A DNA stretch of 64,000 bases from contig CAJINV010000008.1 in NCBI GenBank assembly GCA_905178155.1, forward strand, positions 2,533,762 through 2,597,761, given 5' to 3'. The DNA comes from Amoebophrya sp. A120 (Eukaryota > Sar > Dinophyceae > Syndiniales > Amoebophryaceae). Under the pieces are notes generated by a model that did not search any database, was not told the origin of the DNA, and saw only the letters and a program-made list of their open reading frames with translations. A program made the translations under genes and the position numbers. Positions 35,801 through 45,958 of this stretch are shown here, piece by piece; position 1 is the stretch's first letter; every line of letters starts with the position of its first letter.

Positions 35801-38800
35801 CACAGGTTACATCCTTCCAGACCCAGACATTTTTGCACTTGATATCTTCACCCTCGACATTGCAATAGAAGTTGATGTCCCGGCCCCGCCGTGCTGGCTG
35901 TTTTGGTGGTGGTGGTGAGACGTGGAGGAGGAGACTCTGCGATGTTGCGTTTCATCTTCTTCACGAGACGCCATCTTGTCGTCCGGATGCTGGGAAGATA
36001 AAAATTCGTGTGCAGCTTCAGCATTTTTGTGGTAACCCTCGTGCAGCTGCCCCTGATGGTCCTTTTCCTTCGAGCCTTTATTTGAAGACATCTTCGTCGA
36101 AGAGGTTCCACCCGTCCCCTGGTGCTGCGACGCACGCTTTTTCTTTTTTTCCCCCTCCTTGTTCCTTTGCTGGTGTTGTTGTCCGTGCAGCAGCACCGGG
36201 GTGGGCGCGCCCGAATGCCTGCGGCCGGAACTGCCGGAAGGTCCACCTGCAGTGCCGATGTGGCCCTGCACGCTGTGTCGCCGCTTCTTGTTATGCTGCC
36301 CTACATCCAGGGAAACAGAAGCACCACCGCCGCGTCCCGATGGCAACGAACTTGACGCGGTATCAAAAATTCCGCTTGCAGCAGCGGTTGAGCTGCCTTG
36401 CATCGCGCTATGCCGCCGGCGCTTAGAAGTTGTACCTGCAGCAACAGCAACCTCTCCATCTGCGTAGTTCAAGGATTGTCCATCCTGACGGAGAGAAGCT
36501 GCAATGGCACCACTGCCACTGGAGAAATTGCGCAGCTTGATCGACCCAACGCCGGACTCAATCACGTTCGCAACGGACGCGCGGGTGTGGGTCGCTGTCC
36601 CTGCTGGTAAAGACAGGCGGCGGCCGTCAATGGGAATTCGCACCGGCTGCCCAGAGATACCGTCCTCGTGTTCGGAGTGCTCCTCTTGCCCGAACATACT
36701 CCTTTATCAAACCGAAAACTCGCGTACTCGTGCAAAGCTTCATCTTTGCATGTGGGAAGCAACTGATCAATCCGCGATTTGGTCTGTCTACTTTTCAAGC
36801 GTACCACTTAAAATCATGTGGAAGTAGTCCTCCACCGAGAAGCAGAATCTTCAAGAACTCCAATGCAACAGATACTTGCTTACCGTAAGCGCAGCCATAC
36901 ACTATTTTCATGGTTCTTCTTCTTGTGCGCGTTGCAAATAAAAATGCAAATACAAATCGACACCACGTTTTCGCATTCATTGGTCGGATAGCAGCATCCC
37001 CCCACCCATGTTCCAGTCCTTCCAGGTAAACGAGTCTTTCCGCCGCGGAAACATGTTTGATTCCGTGCTGCGCGCAATGTTATTGTTATTGTTCTGCAAA
37101 TTATTGTTCCCACTCAGTCTGCTGCTCCGCGCATGGCTGAACAGACCTGAATCTTCCTCGCCCCCATCCTCCTCTTCCTCGCCGAAACCGGATTCCACCG
37201 TGGTCCCGATGGACAGCATCGCGCTCTTATGAAAACAAAAAGTATGCTTGATATTCCACATCGCAATCCGCTTTCGCTTTAAATACTTCTTTGGTTCGTC
37301 GAAATGCGGGGTACTTCGGTTCGTCGAAATCGCTTACGCGAAAATGCATATGCACTGCCACTGTCTCAATTCTCGCAACATCAACATGATTTCTTTCTCT
37401 TTGCAAGTGGTGCAGTCGTAATGAATTCACATAGTCCTCCGACCAGCTGCATTGTGCAGTGTAAAGTAAAGTATGATGCGGTTTTTTCTAAGTAAGTAAT
37501 TCTTTTGCTTCGACGTCGACAACAGATTCCTTCACATTGATTGCTGTGACCATAGCTACTTTCTTGTTGGTGTTCATACCTGCTTCCGGTGGAAAACCGT
37601 TCCTTGTGCAGAACGATCGGCTCTGCGTTCGAATTTTGCTGTATCCCAGTAGAGAAAAAAGCTAGTACCCTACCATGTTTGTAAACATGTAATTGTAAAC
37701 ATGGTCGAAGGGGCGATGAGACCTTTATCGGCACACACCATCAGTTTTCTCTTCGTTGTCCCTGCAGAAGGAATGAGTACACTGAAGAATGAAAATCATC
37801 TCAAAAGGCGACCCCAAACAAGCAAGCTCTCTTTAGGCAATACGGCGAAAGTTCTTGTATTTCTGTGTGCTTCTATTGCTGTACTAGCTTTTTTCTGTGC
37901 AATACGCTGTCGCTTCTGAAAGGAAGAAGTGTTTTTGTGCTTGCTCTTCCTATTCATCTCGTGCGACGTCCTGCTCTCTATTTGTTGTCCATCTTCCACC
38001 GAATGCTGCTGCTCCCTGTTCACGCGGCCGCCACTTCCCAAGTCACTGAGTTCCTGCTCGGAATCGTCCTCATTCTCGGAGATCATGGAGAATTCGCCAT
38101 GGCTCGCAGCGCTCCGATCGTTGCTTTATGCATCGCAAAATTACTTATTATCGCACCATTAGAAATTTACAGACTTTTTTTCCCGGCTTAGGAAATGAGA
38201 CTTGTCATGCCAAGCAGTTCAGGCATAATATCGCCAAGAGCTTTGCACTGCAGCTGTGCTGGAATTTATCTATTTAAACGAGTGCGATTTTTGCACAAGA
38301 TATGGTTTCCGACGAGCGGCGGAGCAGCTCGGACAGCCGCTGCGACTTGTTGCTTTTCCCGAAGCTGCGCTGTTGGTTTTTCTCGGAGTCGTCCGATCCC
38401 CGTCGCCGCTGCTTCTTGTTGCTCGAGCTCGTCTTCTTCGTTCCACTATTGCTGTCTCCTCCGGTGTGGTCATTTGATCGTCCCGCGGCCCCGCCGCTTG
38501 TGCTTGACCGCAGATCGGCACCGTTCTCCAGTTCAAACTGCTGGCGTAGATTCACGGAGGACAGCACTTGCTCCTGGTTCTCGAGGGGACCGCGGTCCTC
38601 GTTGTTTTTATCCGAAGAAAAACCATCTTGTGTCTGCCGCTGGTCCGCGTCTCTGCCCACAGGAACTGCGGCTCCCCTGGAGGCAGCGGACCCGCGTTCA
38701 GATGAACCGCCGGAAGGCACACTCACATCTTTGTCGTTCCTCATGGGTGCTGACGTCATCTGCACCAGCAGTTCCGATTTCCGCTTCACCGCTTTGGGGC

Positions 38801-41800
38801 GGTGCACCAAGCGCTCGCCGTTCCGGATTTTGTTTCCCGCGTCACCTCGTCCGCGCAGGTCCTCCTCCTCGCTACTGCGTCCGGTGCTGGTGGGCCCCCA
38901 GCTGCGACTCGTCGAGCCGCCGCCGCCTCCCACCGGACTGCGACTGAAATCATGATCTACTTCGCCCGCGGCCCCAAAGAGCTGCCGTTCCGTCGAGGTG
39001 TGTTTGTGACTCGAGGACGCGGGCGAGACAGAGGAGGACCCGTAGGCCGCGGACTGGTCGGACTGATCTTCGAGCAGCGTGCGCGCGTTGCTCGTCGTGG
39101 TGTTGAACTTGTAGGTCGTGCTGTTGTTGCCGGTATTCTTGTCGTACCCTAGTGCTGGCGCGATCTCCTTCGACGACCGTCCCGAAGTCGTTCTGCTGGA
39201 ATAGTTCCCGGTGGTGGTCACTATCAAATGTAAAAATGTCTGGGTCTGGAAGAATTCACGTTCTTTGTCATGCTTGTCTGGCATGACTCTTAAATCTGTC
39301 ATGCACGTTACCCAAGCGCTCACCTTTTATGTGATGCAGAAGCGCAGTTTGTCATGCAGAATAGGCAACACCTAGGAGCTCAGAAACTTGTCATGCTGAT
39401 CCAGCACTTGTGGCCGCCACATAATACGCCAACCAGCATCACAAGTTTCCAGACCCAGACACTTTTACATTTGATAGTCACGCCAGAGGTGACATTCGAG
39501 TTCGTGTTAGATGAATTCTGCTGCTCGCGTATCCTGAGTAAAAACGTACCCACACCAGACTTGTAATGCAGATTTGCAAAGACAGGAAGACTGGTAATGC
39601 GCATCACCATGAGAGCCATTTCCAATCGTGTTTTGGAATTTGTGATGCTGTGAACAGGATGAGCCGATGAATCTGTGATGCGGCTGCACTTGCTAACCTG
39701 CACTACACTGCAGAGTGCAACTTGTCATGCGTGACTCACAAAACTCCTAGGTTTGTGTTGCAAAATCCCCACTCTGACTCTGGTGTGGGTACGTTTTTAC
39801 TCAGGATATCGCGTCTCTTGTTCTGCCGGACTGCGCCAGACGCGAAGTTGTGTCCGTGGTGCGCACGGCTGCTGTTGTTGTAGTTGTTGTTTGTATCACA
39901 GGAAAAAAGTGTTACAGTTACACATTTGTTGGATTTTCTGCATCACAAAGTTGCTCGACATGACAAATAAAACCTGTGATGCGCAGACTATAAGGGAAAA
40001 CACTAATGAAATGAGGTTGGCAAGTGTTTCCTGCATGACAGAGTTTGTCTGTCTTGCTTGTCTCCAATCAGAGTGTGTAACTGTAACACTTTTTTCTCAG
40101 GATAGTTTGTTGCCTGCGAATACTGCGACGACGGGGTATAACTTTGCAGGTGCGCGTCACATATCACACAGAAAAAAGATGAAAACACACTTGTGCTAGC
40201 ATATTTGAATTTGTACGTGTTGTGCTAGCATATTTGAATCCTACGAGTTTCGAGTAACGCGCGATGCACAACGTCTTGTCCGGCGGGATCGTGATCGTTA
40301 TTTGCTATATTGTACAGATACAAAATTTCCGAGATTGCAATTGGATCTTAGGAAGACGAAGGGGAAGACCTCGTCCTGTCCTGCAAGTACAACTAGGCCC
40401 ACTGCAGTATGTGTATGTCCAAATTACCTTTGAATTTTTACAAACAGCGTCGCACTTCACGAAGATGTCATAGTAGGAGCTCATGGGCTTATTTGACTTT
40501 CTGTGGCATAATATGTTGCGCATGGTGTTGCGGCGCTCCTGCGGCTGAAGCTGCAGAACCTCCTGGACCGGCCCCGGTTCGCGCCGGGCTGACGGAAGAC
40601 GGACCACCGATCCCCGTACTAGTACCGGCATATCGACCAGAAAAGTACATCCCCCCATATCAGAAGTCATGCTGTTTATTTCTGTGTCACAAACACAAAA
40701 ACTATCACTATGCCTTGTGTTAGCTATTGAGCATGACAATTCTTTTGAAGGCTTTTGTCACTCTCGCGGATCAGCATAGTGACAGAAAAATAGCAACGCA
40801 ACTTCTTTTCTTTCTGGTATGGGTGTGCAGCTTATTTCCTCTAGAATACGCCACTAGCACCGCTAAAGTTGTTTCCCTGCTTGTTCTGGTGATGAGGCGG
40901 GTGCGCGCTCGAAGAAGGCCCCCCTACCACGTTTTTCTTCGCTGGCTTCGAAATTCCGTACAGCCCCATATTAGGAATGAACTCCTCATCCTCCTCCACG
41001 GATCTGGCCTGTGAAGATGAAAACAAGTCCTATCAGTATCAAACGCCTATTTCTGGCATTAGAGGACACAAGATGGTTCTGAAGTAAGATCAAAATCCTA
41101 ACCAAAGATGACTCTTTCTCTTTCTACAAGCTCCAGTTCCACCGCAGAAGCGAATCGTTCAAAATTTCAATTTGATGCAGCGAAGCTGCGATTAAATGAT
41201 TCCCCTAGCTCCTCGAGTTTTTCGTTCTCATGCCCATAATCATACACATACGATACTCCTGGAAGTAAGTACTCAGAGCGGAAATGGATAGAACTTTTCG
41301 TTTTCATTTTCATAAGGGTCGCATGTTGCGCATCTGTTGCGCCACACTCGGCATTTCTTTCGAGGAGTTGGTCTTCGACGAGAGGTCGTACCGATCCCGC
41401 ATATGAGGGCTCCCATTCCGCCCGCCGCTGCAACCCTCGCTCGAGTTGTGTTTGTCGCTGTCAGAAAAGTCGTGGGAACTCTTTGACGTTTTGTTTGTGT
41501 AGCTTTTCCGATTCGAAGGAACAGATGACGCAGCACCAACGGGTGGACCACGACCGCTAACAGCTTCCTTATTTCCGACACTCTTTTCCTGATGCACAGC
41601 CGCAGTTTCCGCTCCCGGACCTCCACTTCCGACACTGCCCTTTCCTGCGCCACCGCATAAACCCCGCCCTGTGGTAACGGACTTTTTGTGCTGCTGCTGC
41701 TGGTGTGCAACGTTGCTGGTCGCTCGATCCCGACTTTGATGCCGAATGTTGCTGGGAAGTTGATATAAGCGTGCAGGTGCACATCACCTCCCCCTCGATA

Positions 41801-44334
41801 CCCTCATTTGCGTGATACCAACAGCAACACAAGCGTTTTTGGGGTTGATAAAGCAAAGGAAGCTGCAGGAGCTTTTGCATGACAAATTCGTATAACATGA
41901 TTCTAGTGCTGTTTCGGCTCCCGGAATATGCCATGCAAACAGTGCCACAAGGCAGCGAGAGCGGCCCGACCGGAAATTAATGGAATTGACTTTTTGCATG
42001 ACAAATTATAAGGGGGGCGAGGCAGGTTGATGTGCACTCTCTTCATAGTTGCTCAGGGTCCGACATCGAGCAGCTGGTCTCTTTGGACGTAGACTGCTGC
42101 TGATTCTGCTGCATGTAATTATGGTACGAGTCCTGAGTTTGCTGCAGCTGCTGCTGTGTTCCTCCTCCTGATCCTCCTGCTTGTTGCACGACGCTGCGAC
42201 CAGTTGCACTATAATTTCCCCGTATGACGATCGGGCCGCCTGCTCCTGCTGCGACGTCAAGATGCATCTGTTGTTGCGGATCGCCCATCCCCTGCTGTTG
42301 ACCGCGCTCCTTGCTGTCGTCGCGCCATAGTTGGTCCGGACTCAGAATTGGGAAACCAGCTCCCGGCTCCCCCGCGCCTGCGCCCCCCGTCGGGTCCTCG
42401 ACGCTCGCCTGCACTGTGGCCAGCACCTGCTGCATCTTCTTCTGCTCCTTGTTGCCCCCGCCGAAGATCCGAAACGACGTCGACCGCTGGTTGCTGCGCC
42501 GCATGCCGTCCAAGGTTGCTATCCCAAGCGAAAAAGCGTGCGTGCGCGGTGGATTACTTATTTGGTTGCCGAAGAAATTTCTTTACAGTGCTTTTGAGTG
42601 CAGCATTTCTATCTTTCGAGTGGAGTCGCGCTTTTCATCATTTTCTAGCTGGTGCGCATCTAGGTCTGGGGTGCTCGATATTGAAGACACGAACCATTTT
42701 TGTAGAAATATTGCGCCTTCCACCGTATCTGCAATATGCGAATCGTTGTAGACGGTCCATGCTTCATCTTTGCACCAAGAATGTAGTCATGCTTGTGGCG
42801 TGAAACAAAATGCAATCCAGAAGCCACGGAAAATGAAAATCAAGCTCCTGCCACACTAAAAAATGCGCACACGCCCTTCCGGCTTCCGGGGAGATAATTG
42901 TAGTGTTCGGACTGTTGGCATTGACACCGCCGGGATGATTCGCGCCTCCCGCTCCCGACATCGCTCCACCAACATTGATATGGATTGCAAAAATGTATGG
43001 GTCTGGAAAAATGCCAGTTTTGTCATGCTCTGCTAGCATGACTGTCAAGCCTGTCATGCAAGGTACCCAAAAGCGCCACTTTTGTGTCATGCAAAAACCC
43101 AGTTTCTCATGCAGAATACGCAACACCAAGCGACTCAAAAACCTGTCATGCTGAGCCGTCATTTCTGGCGTTCTCTTGATTCGCCAACCAGCATCACAAG
43201 TTTCCAGACCCAGACATTTTTGCAATTCATAATTGAGCATGTTTCCGGTCGCCCCCATCACGACTCCCCCCGATTGGTGCAGCCCCGATATCAAATGTAA
43301 AAATGTCTGGGTCTGGAAGAATCCAACTTGTCATGCTGATTTTGGATTCTAAAAAAATCTGCATTGCATGAGCAGCAAAGAGAGTCCAAGTTTTGCAACA
43401 CGGCAAGAGCATTTGTCATGCGGTATAGGCATCAGGAAGCCCTCACAAAATCTGTGATGCTAGGGCATGCATCACAGACATCAGGAATCATGCAAAATGT
43501 GCATGACAAACCTGGCAATCTTCCAGACCCAGACATTTTTACATTTCATACCCGAGCCGCCTACCCCACTGATCATACCCGTATTGCCCACCCCAAAGCC
43601 CCCGGTGGGCTCGTTTCGGGCGGCCATGGTGCTGCGCCGTACGTTGTTACCAAACCCGCCTGGCTGCTGCTGGTGATGCCCGGGCACCACGAGCTGCTGC
43701 TGCTGCCGCGGTATGCAAGTTGGAAAACTTCTACGCGTTTCTGTCCTGGTGGCTGGGGGTGGAACTAAAAGGCTTCATCGCGGACCAATCATGTACCACT
43801 GTGAGTTCTTCTTTGTTTTGTGTTGTAGTCAAGAAACCCATGTCAATGCCTCCCACCAAAAGACCTTTATCAGCACGACGCTGTACTTTCTTGTATCATG
43901 TGTACCCTGAAATCATATTGTGCATTTTGCGATGTGCTACTACGGAAAAAATGCATATAGATGTATGAACGAAACGCCGCACTCCCGCAATCCTGTCGGA
44001 TTCGAAAGCACGTGCTTCCTTGCCTCATGCACGATCGCTCTGTGATTTTAGCGAAGACAGAGGGACAAAGACAAACCGAAATGGAAATCGCTGTCGCAAA
44101 TCAAATATAACAACAACATCCGCATCGCAATTCTTGAAGCCTACTTCCCCGGACCCAGACGCATGCACATCCGTACAATTTTCCAGGCTGGATACGCATG
44201 CGCTCCAGCTCGAACCGCATGCGCTCCAGCTCGTCCGCGAGCGCCTGGTGCTTGTCATCGTCCGGAGAGGTAGACGAGTGGTGGTGCTGCACGTTCGACT
44301 GTTGGGGTGCGAACCCGGAGTAGTTGTCACTCAT
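23848..44334 (-). CDS. Giant membrane protein of unknown function, ~31 exons
   Basis: Reads from MSDNYSGFAPQQ at 44334 to the stop at 23848, roughly 3,950 codons. Most exon joins are fixed by the introner rule and stay in frame. Unresolved or offset joins are near 43712-44177, 42520-42870, 41010-41314, 37228-37904 and 31340-31540, so a split into two genes is not fully excluded. The N-terminus has a short coiled coil (ADELERMRFELERMR). About 3,000 residues of Ser, Gln, Gly and Asn-rich sequence follow, broken by one folded patch at 33.0-33.9 kb (EYEVYVGFFGWFQLAKRSW ... ECGLFYRALGLIPWVSP). The exon 30249-27177 is uninterrupted for 3.07 kb. The last ~600 residues carry at least seven hydrophobic segments, for example in exons at 27.2, 26.8, 26.3, 24.8 and 24.3 kb, ending SVLKFGYLSMAVGLYLISRM. 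I do not recognise the family; a channel or receptor is possible. Confidence 0.6.
24083..24166 (-). other. 84-bp GT-AG intron
   Basis: Donor ACGCTG|GTACTAAC and acceptor AAAACTAG|AAC give the in-frame join RLPTL-NVELQLPNKSW. The shortest intron I resolved in this window. Confidence 0.65.
24420..24705. mobile_element. Likely decayed introner, repeat TGCGC
   Basis: A perfect TGCGC repeat flanks 286 bp, and removal joins NAHLRRGRCAALGYRRG in frame. The left TA end is lost and the terminal repeats are no longer clear. Confidence 0.55.
24951..25299 (-). other. GT-AG intron with introner-like ends
   Basis: Sense donor GCGAC|GTAAGTGTGG and acceptor TTCGCAAG|TCATGC give an in-frame join (TAT-HAPGAD). 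Just inside both ends lie inverted copies of the TATCAAATG-family block ATGTCTGGGTC. This may be an introner that has acquired standard splice sites. Confidence 0.7.
25912..26197. mobile_element. Introner, TATCC family, repeat AGCCG/ATCCG
   Basis: 286 bp with ends TATCCTCAGGAAAAAC and TATCCTGGTGAAAAACG (inverse). The join SEGGSRRQLGDVEG is in frame. Confidence 0.88.
26405..26688. mobile_element. Introner, TATCC family, diverged repeat
   Basis: Ends TATCCTATGTAAAAACG and TATCTTGAGTGAAGACG (inverse). Flanks TGGCA/CGACA are decayed. The join SQLSGITFFSS is in frame. Confidence 0.78.
26829..27176. mobile_element. Diverged TATCAAATG-type introner
   Basis: Inner blocks ATGTCCGGGTCTGGG and its inverse match the family. 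Flanks AAGCG/GAACG are partly decayed. The join LLLTAFLVLTYF is in frame inside a membrane segment. Confidence 0.75.
30255..30489. mobile_element. Introner, TATGGGG family, repeat GCGTT
   Basis: 235 bp with about 38-bp near-perfect inverted ends, beginning TATGGGGTTCTC, and perfect GCGTT flanks. The join SSNAPGPTAPRG is in frame. The only copy of this family I saw here. Confidence 0.93.
32212..32366. mobile_element. Shortest introner, 155 bp, repeat ACGAA
   Basis: Ends TATCCTGTGCAAAAGTATCG and its near inverse share the GTATCGTACTCG block. Perfect ACGAA flanks. The in-frame join FPRTSFSSSNGG. Confidence 0.92.
32681..32999. mobile_element. Diverged introner, repeat CAGAA/CAGAC
   Basis: Starts TATAAAAAC and ends CAACATA; terminal repeats are weak. 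The join MRSVGGTNHRES is in frame. Confidence 0.65.
33220..33499. mobile_element. Introner, TATCCTGAG family, repeat TCGTA
   Basis: 280 bp with ends TATCCTGAGTAAAAACGTAC and its inverse, perfect TCGTA flanks. The join TPFYECGLFYRALG is in frame. Confidence 0.93.
33540..33849. mobile_element. Introner, TATTACA family, rep. CTTGG
   Basis: 310 bp with inverted ends starting TATTACAATGAAAAA, a C-rich inner block and perfect CTTGG flanks. The join WFQLAKRSWMM is in frame. Confidence 0.92.
33909..34103. mobile_element. Introner, 195 bp, repeat CTCCA/CTGCA
   Basis: Ends TATGCATCTTTGC and TATCCTTTGCG (inverse). The join PHQLQQQEYEVYVG is in frame and shows that the Met at about 33910 is not a start. 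Confidence 0.8.
34237..34433. mobile_element. Introner, 197 bp, repeat TATTT/TATTC
   Basis: Left TATCCTGCGAAAAAC, right end CTGCATA. Terminal repeats are diverged. The in-frame join SQRNTVGNNGQQQQ. Confidence 0.72.
34803..35232. mobile_element. Probable decayed introner, 430 bp
   Basis: Begins TAATTGTG and ends ACAGTA with diverged flanks GTTGG/CTTGT. The join AELNKRRSSTVNVF is in frame. Little terminal repeat remains. Confidence 0.5.
35594..35844. mobile_element. Introner, TATCAAATG family, repeat TCACC offset by 3
   Basis: 251 bp with clear ends. TCACC lies directly left of the element but three bases beyond its right end (35848-35852). Removal of element, spacer and one repeat gives SRVSVNAPARQ in frame. 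Confidence 0.85.
36715..36990. mobile_element. Probable decayed introner
   Basis: Starts TATCAAACCG and ends GGTCGGATA. Flanks no longer match, but the rule join MLRMFGQEEH is in frame. Confidence 0.5.
38127..38302. mobile_element. Introner, 176 bp, repeat TGCTT/TGGTT
   Basis: Ends TATGCATCGCAAAATT and TATCTTGTGCAAAAAT (inverse). The join SSETNDRSAASHGE is in frame. Confidence 0.8.
39222..39476. mobile_element. Introner, TATCAAATG family, repeat GTCAC
   Basis: 255 bp with perfect ends and flanks. The join VTSGVTTTGNYSS is in frame. Interior nearly matches 62643-62895 and is the reverse complement of the 5947-6201 type. Confidence 0.94.
39530..39808. mobile_element. Introner, TATCCTGAG family, repeat TCGCG
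   Basis: 279 bp with clear inverted ends and perfect flanks. The join NKRREQQNSSN is in frame. Confidence 0.93.
39894..40104. mobile_element. Introner, TATCACAGG family, repeat GTTTG
   Basis: 211 bp. Ends share AAAAAAGTGTTACAGTTACA in inverted copies. Perfect GTTTG flanks. The join SQATNNNYNNSS is in frame. Confidence 0.92.
40162..40510. mobile_element. Diverged introner, 349 bp
   Basis: Ends TATCACACAGAAAAAAG and TATGCCACAGAAAG (inverse). Flanks are decayed. The join QHIAHLQSYTPSS is in frame. It holds the pair of 19-bp repeats at 40192-40239. Confidence 0.65.
40192..40239. repeat. Two 19-bp direct repeats
   Basis: TGTGCTAGCATATTTGAAT occurs at 40192-40210 and 40221-40239, inside the introner at 40162. 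Confidence 0.9.
40658..40848. mobile_element. Introner, 191 bp, repeat CCCCA/CGCCA
   Basis: Starts TATCAGAAG and ends CTAGAATA. Terminal repeats are weak. The join GASGGMYFSGR is in frame. Confidence 0.65.
41764..42047. mobile_element. Introner, 284 bp, repeat GTTGA/GTTGC
   Basis: Starts TATAAGCG and ends CTTCATA. The join DPEQLPSNIRHQ is in frame. Confidence 0.7.
42979..43231. mobile_element. Introner, TATCAAATG family, repeat ATTGA
   Basis: 253 bp, left end TATGGATTGCAAAAATGT, perfect ATTGA flanks. The join NMLNVGGAMSG is in frame. Confidence 0.92.
43289..43550. mobile_element. Introner, TATCAAATG family, repeat CCCGA
   Basis: 262 bp with perfect flanks. The exon between this and the previous introner is about 55 nt. 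The join GGSGLHQSGG is in frame. Confidence 0.92.
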
Positions 44335-44339
44335 TTTCG

Positions 44340-45950
44340 ACAAAATAATCAAAGATAAAACTAGAAGATCAAGATTAGCAGGGAAAAATCAGAAATAAAA
44401 ATTTATTCAGCTTAAGCACTTTCTTCAAAGTCGAACTAAGACCTCGAGCGATCGAAGAAACACACCTACAGTAAACGGTGGAGCTGTGCCAATTATTATT
44501 CTTCAGGTTCAACTTCTCTTTGCTTCAGGGAATCGTGGTCAGACCGATGAAAGTTGAAGTAGAAAAAAACAAATGCACCGCCGAGTGCGGTTGCGCTCCT
44601 CACACCTCCTGCAACGGTAGGAATAGTTTCTTCGAATACTTTATTTACCTTGCCCAAGGTGCTTGTGGTGAAGAAAAAAAGGACCAGAATCGATTGCATG
44701 CTTGGCACAACAATCGGGGATGTAAATGTAGGTGCTCAGGAACAACTTCTACCGAATAAAGACAGAGAAAACTACCACACCAACAGCGCTCAACACGAAA
44801 CAGGACAAAACATTACCAAAAAGCTTCGACTTGAAGGACCGACAAGGAATGTCACTAAACCGAAAAAACGACTTGACACAGACTGCTGGTACTCATAGAT
44901 CAATTGCAATACCCAAAGCCGGGCACTTTCTTGCTTTAATATCAATGTTTCTGACTGGAACAGGAAGATTCACCGACTCCGACGTCGAGCACTGTTCATC
45001 CACAACAGAAAACAAGATGAACCAAAATCCTTTCTCTTCATCGCATGCAAAAACAGTCACGAAACACCTGCCGACACACGGCACACTCCTGTCTTGCGCC
45101 TCAAAGAGCACAGGCTGGCTCCTCGTATTTGAGGTGAGTAAAACCGCGACGCGCGTAGAGAGAACACAATCCACAGGATCTCCACCTTCCTGCTGGTTCC
45201 TACGGGCATAAACCTGCCACCGAAACACAATACTTCGCCGATCTTTCATGATAACCTGCCTGGCATTCCATCGGGGAGATGGAAAGCCACGTCGAATCTT
45301 TGTTTTAAAATCGGAAATCCAAATACTGTATCCTCAAGGATTATTTCCACACTTTTTCGATCTTAATCATTGGGGATGACATTCATGGCACGTTGAATTC
45401 GAAGTCGCGCAAGACGAGCTTGCAACGAAACTCGAATTCAACGAATGTTGTGTGACCGAAAAGTTCTGGAAGATGCTGGGAGCAGTGGAATCGAGAAACA
45501 TGATTCTGCGTCATTTTTATTTGCAAGAAAAAAAAGTTCAGTCGTTAGTTTAAGTTTTATAGTTTAATACGTATAGAAATTCGTGTAAAAGAATATTAGG
45601 CTCCTTGAAAATGTATTTAATTATAATGAGTACATGATCCTTAGTGTGTCATATTTTTAGCTACTTCTTCGCACAAGAAAGCAAAAATCCCTCGCATACT
45701 CGACAGTGCCACTTAGAAACTTTACATAGGAACAATCTTCCTTCAAACGTAACTGATCGTATCGAATGAATGTGAATTTATAAAGACACGCGATGATGTT
45801 GATGAAAACCAATAAACAATTTATCGTGACCAAGAGAACGTTGAAATAAGTGCTGACCTACTCAATTGTACTAGACGTAGAAGACGAAAGTCGCAAACGC
45901 AACAACACTGATCGAAGATGAGAGCGTCCTCTCAGTGCGACCAGCACGAC
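44340..45950. other. Intergenic region
   Basis: About 1.6 kb between the start of the giant gene and the stop of the coiled-coil gene. A 118-codon minus frame at 44893-45249 has no supporting feature. Nothing else seen. Confidence 0.5.
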
Positions 45951-45958
45951 TGAGCACG

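Noticed and set aside
38274-39323. Start codon at 39323 for the exon at 38.3-39.2 kb
   Set aside because: The first residues are translated introner (39222-39476). The exon is instead joined upstream in frame.
44893-45249. 118-codon minus-strand frame as a gene
   Set aside because: No domain, no exon-like codon pattern, and no link to neighbours.
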